64,000 nt of DNA, from contig CM037870.1 of assembly GCA_021292105.1 (NCBI GenBank), forward strand, positions 17,725,087 through 17,789,086, given 5' to 3'. Made by a program: the position numbers and the translations under genes. Shown piece by piece: positions 57,143-64,000 of this stretch. This DNA comes from Anadara kagoshimensis. Lineage: Eukaryota; Mollusca; Bivalvia; Arcoida; Arcidae. The notes beneath the pieces are model-generated. The model worked only from the letters and a program-made list of their open reading frames with translations. It was not told the DNA's origin and did no database searches. The number at the start of each line of letters is the position of its first letter. Position 1 is the stretch's first letter.

Positions 57143-58330
57143 AATGATGAAGTTCTTTCCAACCATAGGGGAGTTCTCGAGTCTTTCGGTATCAATCTTA
57201 AAGAGGAAGATCTTGATCTTCCTTACTTGTATTGGATTCCTAAACTCCATAAAAATCCATACAAGGAAAGATATATAGCAGGCTCATCTAAATGTACTAC
57301 TAAATCATTATCGGTAACTCTAACACAAATTTTGACAATCGTCAAAGATGGTCTTCAGTCTTATTCAGAAAAAGTATATTCTTCATCTGGAATCAACCAA
57401 ATGTGGATTCTCAAAAATTCTAAAGAATTACTTGAACATCTTGCTTCTAATACTTTATCTCATGTAAAAAGTATAAAAACATTTGATTTTTCTACACTAT
57501 ACACCACAATCCCTCATTCTAAATTGAAAGAACGTCTTAAAGAAATTATTCACTTGTCTTTCTTCTACAAAAACGGTAAGCCAAGATACAAATATCTGGT
57601 GCTGAACAGGGATTCTGGTTATTTTGTCAAGCATCATACGGATTCCAAACAAAAATATACTGAAGATACCATCAACAGTTTTTGATAGATAACATATTTG
57701 TTTCGTTTGGCAATATAGTTTTTCAGCAAACAATCGGTATACCAATGGGTACAAACTGTGCACAGTTGCTTGCCGATTTGTTTCTTTATTCTTACGAAGC
57801 AGAATTTATGCAGAACCTTGTTAAATCTGGAGAGAAAACTGTCGACAAATCATTCAACTCAACATACATATACATAGATGACGTTCTGTCTCTTAACAAT
57901 CCTAAATTTGGAGACTATGTAAATGTCATCTATCCTAGTGAGCTTGAAAAAAAAGACACGACTGATTCCTCAAGTTCTGCTTCATATTTAGACTTATACC
58001 TGAATTATGACACACAAGAAAGGCTACATTTGAAACTTTATGACAAACGTGATGACTTCAATTTTTCTATTGTCAACTTTCCTTTTTTATGCAGCAATAT
58101 ACCTGCTTCTCCTGCTTATGGTGTATTTGTTTCCCAATTAATACGCTATGGTAGAGCTTGTTCCCACTACGGGGACTTTGTACAACGAAGTAAGCTGCTT
58201 GCAAATAAATTGTTGACTCAGGAATATTGCAAGCCTAGGCTTATCAAGGCCCCCTCAAAAAGTTTTATGGCCGTCATCACAGTATTGTTGATAAGTTTGA
58301 TGATGTCTCTGTGTCCAGGATTGCCTTAGA
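57143..58330 (+). pseudogene. Penelope-like reverse transcriptase, 5'-truncated and frameshifted
   Basis: The frame opens as EVLSNHRGVLESFG (about 57149) and continues LYWIPKLHKNPYKERY, then RT motif A in FDFSTLYTTIPH (about 57484), motif B in GIPMGTNCAQLLADLF (about 57735) and motif C in YIDDVLSLNN (about 57868). The three catalytic aspartates are present. Two frame breaks: a short T-run at about 57678-57683 (TTTTTGA, where one more T would give FLIDN), and two extra C at about 58244-58248 ('ggccccctc', where other copies read 'ggccctc'). The N-terminal part and any endonuclease domain are missing; the sequence starts just right of a MITE. 'Penelope-like' is the best family call; a relative with similar RT is possible. 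The 3' UTR continues to 58555. Confidence 0.82.
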
Positions 58331-58555
58331 TATATTTGACGTCTCATAGTTCCATGTTCCTTTCACACAATTTTGATTACACACGTGACGGGTGTAGCTA
58401 GCTAAACAGGAAGTGCTTACCCTTCCGGAGCACCCGGCCTCACTTCCCTGGTGGAAGTTCGCGTGTCTAACCTGACTTGTAAGTTCCAAAGTTTTTACTT
58501 TGCTTCTGGATTGTGATTCGGAAATGGATAAGTATGTTTGTTTTTGATAAGTTCA
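58331..58555 (+). mobile_element. 3' UTR of the Penelope-like element (reference for all tail copies)
   Basis: Order of words: 'tagttccatgttcctttcac', 'ttgattacacacgtgacggg', 'tgtagctagctaaacaggaa', 'gtgcttacccttccggagca', 'cacttccctggtggaagttc', 'aaagtttttactttgcttct', 'ggattgtgattcggaaatgg', ending 'gtatgtttgtttttgat'. At least fifteen shorter copies elsewhere in the window end at this same point. Confidence 0.85.
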
Positions 58556-61500
58556 ATATACAAGGATACTATTCACAACTATTACAATGATTAGTTATTT
58601 AAAGCCCATGAAAGGTCCCAGACTCTTGCTGTTGCTATTCTGGTGCGCGCTGACTCCTGATTTTCAGAGTTGTTTTTCTTGTTGCAGGTAAAAGAAGGGT
58701 CAACAACCTTTTTAATGTAACCATGCCGGTTGTCTATAGTTTATTGTATGTTTTTATATTAAAATCTGTGTGATGATCTTTATCTTAAATAGTTATACAT
58801 TAAAACAAAGCCATGTTTCATACAAAAAATTTAAGTTTAAAGATGTACATTTCGCTACACTACTTATGCTTGATACCGATGCCTTTTTAAAATAGGATGA
58901 AGAAGGGTTCTAACAGCCGTGAAGTACACTTTTTAATAAGCAAAGCCGATAAAACTAAAACTCTTCCGAATCCATAAAACTTTCAACTGGAACACAACAT
59001 CGACTCCCTCCAGTGATATCAACAAGTGGCGCAAGACAGAATGTGTTAAATTAAAATTGAGACATCCTTAAAGACTTGTAGGGTCTCTCATTACATTTTT
59101 ATCATACTTGTAATATAAAGACTTTGGATAAGTGTCCTACAGAAAAAAGAGAATATTGACAATTTCAAGGAGTTTCAAAACCACATCGACATATAATATT
59201 ACAGGATGAGAGCTTTACTTTTCGATATAATGATAACATGAAAAAACACCGATTTTTAATTTTTATTATTATCATTATTATTATTATTATTATTTTATTT
59301 TTTTTTACAAAATTTACCGTTTTTTCTCAGTTTTTTATATCAAAAATAGTTTAAAAACATAGGAAAGGTGTGAGGAAAGTGAAATAGTTTTGAGCAAAGT
59401 ATGGACACATTAGCTTCAATGTTCGTAGATATTCTACTTTATTAATAGGAATAGATTTAAGAAAGCAGAAATTGGGCGCTAATCATCACATGACCTTTTC
59501 TATAATGGATAGAACAATTTTTTCCTATGAATAAATTACGAAAATACATTTCTTAACTGTGGTTGAAATATGTGACATATGAGATATTGCTCTCATGATC
59601 AAAAAGGAACTTTGATTCAGTATCGCCAAGGGATGAAGAAAATATGCTAATAGTTACACGCTTATAGTAATTTCCATCAAGTGATGGAAATTCAATTACA
59701 CACTAACGTAACGTGTATAATCTCGTATAATAGTTTGTTGATTTAAAAAGATGTTATGATGGACAAGACCAATTTGTTGAGGATCATTCACATGCGAAGA
59801 GTTAGTTTGATTTCAGTACTTGGCGCCTCTACAAGTTTATAGATTTAACAACTTTCGAGCAATATTATATTAACTGCTGACTTTTTCAGAGCAAAAACTC
59901 TCTCCTCCAATTAGGCAGATTAATTTTATTTTGAGATATGTAATCTACGTACATTTCATACACGTAACCAACGAAATACAAAAAATACCTAGAACCCTTC
60001 CTCAACATGTGAAACTTAGGTACAGAAACGTTTTTGATAATGATATATTGACCGAGATACAAGAACGTTAAATTCAGTTGCCATAATATCGGATGCACTT
60101 TATATGGTGAAACATCAAACAAATGGCTTCCGTAGCCAGCCAATACGTTTGTTGAAATATTGTTTACATTGCTGCCAAAATTGTGTCTTCTTTTATAGTA
60201 ATAAGCAATTACTATACATTGTTTTACGTCAACTGGTATAAAATTCTGTAGACCTCGAACGATTTCAAGTGGGATAATATTTCTTTCCTTGTGGTTCGCC
60301 TCAATTTTTTATTTACGACATTCCTTGCAAACGCACTAGTGCGCATTAGTATAAATCAGTCTAAATAACATCACATGCACTTGAGCTAAGATAAAAAAAT
60401 ATGATTTACGAAGTAAACAATCAACATACAAAGAAAAAATAATCATAGCAACATAGACATAATAAAAAAAGAAACAAACTGCAGATCCATGTCCAAATTA
60501 CAATCCTAAAGCAAAGCAAAAACTTCCAATATGGCAGACAAAGTTAAACATGAAATTCCACCTTTCAAGCGTGCCTGAGGCATCAAATATATCAAAAATA
60601 ATTTTGGATACAGAAACCATACGATATTTTGATGACGGCTTTAAAACTTTTTGAGACCCTTGATAAATCAAGACATTCAATATCCCTGCGTTAACAATTT
60701 ATATCAGATAGCTTCGTTTATAAAACTACGACATTGGGAACAAGTTCTACCGAAAAACAAAAAAGATTATCTGAAAATTATAAAAGCAATGAAATTATTA
60801 TTGGGCAAATAAATCTCTTTCGGTTCATTTTGCAGCAACCTAAATAGTGAATGTTGTCAAGTTTAATAACCTTCATCTCTAAATTGTCAAACTTGAATAC
60901 AGGTTGTCAGACTCTCTTCTGCGTGCTTATCAAAACCTAGACAGAACCAAAAATAGATATGTTAGTATACGAGCCATGTCATGTTGCATCGCAGAATGTT
61001 TATAAAGGAAAAAAATACTACATTCCTTGTACTTTCGTAAGGCCTAAACAAAACATACACTTTCGATGTCATTTGGAAAATGTGAATAATTTGTCATTAA
61101 TAAAGGTCACCAAGTTTGTCTGTTCCGATATTAGACAAGCCGAAAGTGTTAACTAAAACACGTCGCCTGTTATACCTTGTATACCATATCAAATACTTAT
61201 AGGAGAGGTTTTTTAAATACACGGAAAGGATTTGCTATTTTATACAAATTAGTCTGAAATAAAGAAAGTCAAACATAGGAATCTAAGCAATAATTGCACC
61301 CAAAAATACCGTTCCAAGCTGAAATAATATTTTAAGATCAAGGAAAAAAAGATTCTAGGATTAAGTTAAGCAGAACGTGGCAAAAATATCGACCATAACC
61401 TTTATCATTTGTCGTTTTATTGGAGATGTATATTTATACTTCAAGGTAACGTCTTCAATATTGAGTGTCCTTAATCACAAATAAATGGAAGCCAAAACAT

Positions 61501-63655
61501 TTTTCTCCGGTCAAGGAAAAAGTAAACATTGGTTTCATTTAAACTTAATGTTAATCTTGGCGCAGAGATTGTTTTGTCTAATTATAATCAAATACGTGTG
61601 GACCATTTTCAGGTGAAGTTAGTGTACCTGCCCAGCAATGATTAAAATCAGAATAAAACGTAATCACTGATTTTTAATGATATTTTCGAACCAGAAATAT
61701 TATGGCCTTACACATGGACCTATGGGTTCTGAATACTTAAAGGGTCTAGTTACTTCAGCATTTTCACATTAAATAATTGAATTTTGACTTTTAGGACGTA
61801 TAATCGCTTTCTCTGAGCCCTATTATGGGATTAATTTTGTATCCATACCAGTCTACTAACAATCAGGTCAATTAGCTTTTGCTGAGTAGACGTTTATCAT
61901 TTAAATAATCGACAATAATATATCTTATGTTTCCTTCTGTCGGGCAAGCTTCAGTAAATCTTCCGGATTAACGATAAATAATCTGGACAAAACTGACACT
62001 AGTCACAGTTAATCAACTTGATAAATAGTGGACATCCGTTTGTTAATCCCTACATAGATTTATAAGCTATGTTTTGACATATCCTAGACATTACTTCTAA
62101 TCCTTATGGAATGTTATGGTTTTGGATTTACTGGCATGGAACACTTGTTTCATATATATCAAATAATGTTTTTCATAATTAATTGTTTTGGCTAGCACAG
62201 TGTACTCTAGACTGATACAAGTATGAGAGAGGATTTTATCATCATTTTGCTTTAAATACATCATTATAGCAATAAAATAATATCATATAATAACACTTTA
62301 ATTAAGACGTAAATAAAACTCGATTTGATTTTTACTTTAAATGTCATGTGAAAAGTAGAAAAATAAATATACAGGTACAACCAAACATTTTTGAGTCCTA
62401 TTTAAATATCAATTACAAAAAGGCGTTAACTTGGCACGTACAATATTTTTCAAATTTGATATTTGATTAGAGTAGAAATTCGCAAATGAAATTAGTTTTT
62501 CAGGAAGCCAGCACAACCAAGAACACCTAGAAAGCCAATTACGGAATCAGCTAAAAAGATAAAACAAGTGAAAACAAGTACATATTGTGACCACATTTTG
62601 AAAATCCCGACGACCACTGAATAAAATGTCCAGAAGTATGGTTACATTACTATTTAAGATCCTAAACGTCCAACTTTTACATGAAGATATCGCAAGGCGA
62701 TACTCATTGATGGCGCGAGCGAATGCTTGGCTAATGAGAGCGTCTTGGTACTAATTTTCCCCCTTTTTACAATCCAGAAGCAAAAAGGTTTATTTCCCTG
62801 TAATAACATTTTCAGAAACAAAGAAAAAAATGATACTGAAAAAAATTAACTAATTTCACTACTTTTAATATTAATGGTTCTATTAGTCTTCTAAGGGTTA
62901 GGATTTGATTTTGTCCCATTTGTTTTGAATACCCATACATATGCATATAATTGTAACTTTAACAATCTAAGACAATTCGATAAAATGCATCATCTGACAA
63001 AAATGTACAGTAGAAAATACTGTGTTTATTTGGAATTTGTTGCTATGTTTAACACAGTCTATTTTTTATTTTTCCCATCATGTTATGCATACATCACGGT
63101 TTTGTGTTTTCTTAAGCATTCTTATTTTCTTACTTGAATCAAAATCGAAGCTGCCATTACAAAAACCGAACGCCTGTTTCAAAGATACAAAAACTGTTAA
63201 TTTACAAATCTTATAAATGGAGAACCCAAGCGTTTAAAATGGGCAAGAAGAAGGATAGGTTGTTTAAACATATATACATGTTATTTTTCAATGATAATTT
63301 AAATTTATAAATTGCATCAAAATAAATCATTCAATCATATGTATATATATTTCATTCCAGATTATCTGGAACATCTGTGTAATGTCTTGGAAATGATAAT
63401 ACATACTCATGAAACAAATATTTATGTGGGTAAGCAAGTTGTATAGAACATAAAATTGGATAAAAGTCTTAAGTTTGGAAGTTTCATACGTTTCATTTAC
63501 CATTTGTTTTCTTACTCTTTTAATATCCTTGTGATTCAACTGATCTATTTCACAATCAAAGGATTTGCAAACATATCCTAAATTATGTGTAAAGCTATAT
63601 CAAATATGAGAGTAATTATGTGTAAACAAATCATTATATTGGTTTATTTTTGCAG
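58556..63655. other. AT-rich stretch without confident genes
   Basis: Contains a (TTA)n/T-rich run (59266-59312) and a reversed Penelope-like tail (60480-60745). Short open frames such as 59886-60143 (-) and 60959-61156 (+, with FVRPKQNIHFRCHLENVN) have no supporting splice sites or motifs. Nothing else is recognised. Confidence 0.5.
60480..60745 (-). mobile_element. Penelope-like tail reaching the end of the RT region
   Basis: Reversed words 'cagatccatgtccaaattac', 'aatcctaaagcaaagcaaaa', 'gatgacggctttaaaacttt', 'ttgagacccttgataaatc' and 'acgacattgggaacaagttc' follow 58140-58555 in opposite orientation. Confidence 0.75.
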
Positions 63656-63779
63656 ATTTGACGAGTGTCTAACAAAAAATAAACCGTATTATATAAAGGA
63701 AGATGTTTATACATGCATGTATAAACGATTTGTTACTAATGCCCACGATTTTCCAGTTGAAATACAGCAAATGACATAA
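63656..63779 (+). CDS. Possible terminal exon of an unrecognised gene
   Basis: A good acceptor (pyrimidine-rich 'ggtttatttttgcag') is followed by an open frame FDECLTKNKPYYIKEDVY... ending in VEIQQMT and TAA. Codon use and two cysteines look protein-like, but no donor exon, domain or AATAAA was found nearby, so this may be chance. Confidence 0.25.
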
Positions 63780-64000
63780 AAGAGGTTAAGCTATTTCTGA
63801 TGTATTGGGAAATTGACATTATTAGTTAATACAAATATTTACGTTATTAAAAGATAGAGATATCCGAATCCGTTTTTGCAAAGATAAAATTTCCAAAAAC
63901 AATTTTTAATCGGAGGTAATGCGATATAGAGAATTAGCTAAATTAGAGATCGAAAGAGATTTAAAAACTTTCTTTAAATAACGTTACTTTATTGCAAATT

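Noticed and set aside
1..64000. CRISPR array, operon, riboswitch or prophage
   Set aside because: All signals are eukaryotic (introns, SINEs, MITEs); the tandem arrays have no constant short repeat with unique spacers of fixed length.

Overview
The window is AT-rich nuclear DNA from a metazoan, most likely a bivalve mollusc. Evidence: spliced genes with GT-AG introns, a castor-type zinc-finger gene, and dense dispersed repeats of kinds I associate with bivalve genomes (the AGCTCACCTGG...CAGGTGAGC element, tRNA-derived SINEs ending near 'acgttaaacac', and a Penelope-like retroelement with a 'ccttccggagcacc' 3' tail). I cannot name the species. No bacterial, organellar, rRNA or CRISPR features are seen. 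Region by region: (1) 1-15333 holds the 3' part of a castor/CASZ1 zinc-finger transcription factor gene on the + strand. Nine coding exons (2848-15333) encode about 1,490 residues with twelve castor-type fingers, several IKKE-like sumoylation sites and an AT-hook; the N-terminal exons lie to the left of the window. The last exon needs a one-base correction, or a 56-nt mini-intron, near 13,820-13,866. Its introns carry a MITE, SINEs, a tandem duplication of an exon-intron junction and a 2.4 kb element with eleven 166-bp repeats. Intron sequence at 492-760 holds five X-box (RFX-like) palindromes. (2) 15334-28200 is 3' UTR and intergenic DNA with a mosaic of MITEs, SINEs, microsatellites and a nested transposon insertion. 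(3) 28217-34405 is a complete nine-exon gene on the + strand for a 275-residue secreted CAP/CRISP protein: signal peptide, CAP domain, cysteine-rich EGF-like segment and C-terminal ShK-like domain. All exon phases join and the total is a multiple of three. (4) 34406-56850 is mostly non-coding: four copies of the CAP gene's 3' flank, a badly decayed transposon-type coding region (38755-40640), many 5'-truncated retroelement tails in both orientations, and three degenerate tandem arrays. (5) 56848-58555 holds a MITE abutting a frameshifted Penelope-like reverse transcriptase remnant, whose 3' UTR is the source of the short tails scattered through 19-61 kb. (6) 58556-64000 shows no confident gene; one possible terminal exon is at 63656-63779. 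The two host genes are functionally unrelated (nuclear regulator, secreted protein) and only share strand. Most of the remaining structure comes from transposable elements. All calls are by eye; repeat and exon edges outside the exact splice sites given are approximate.
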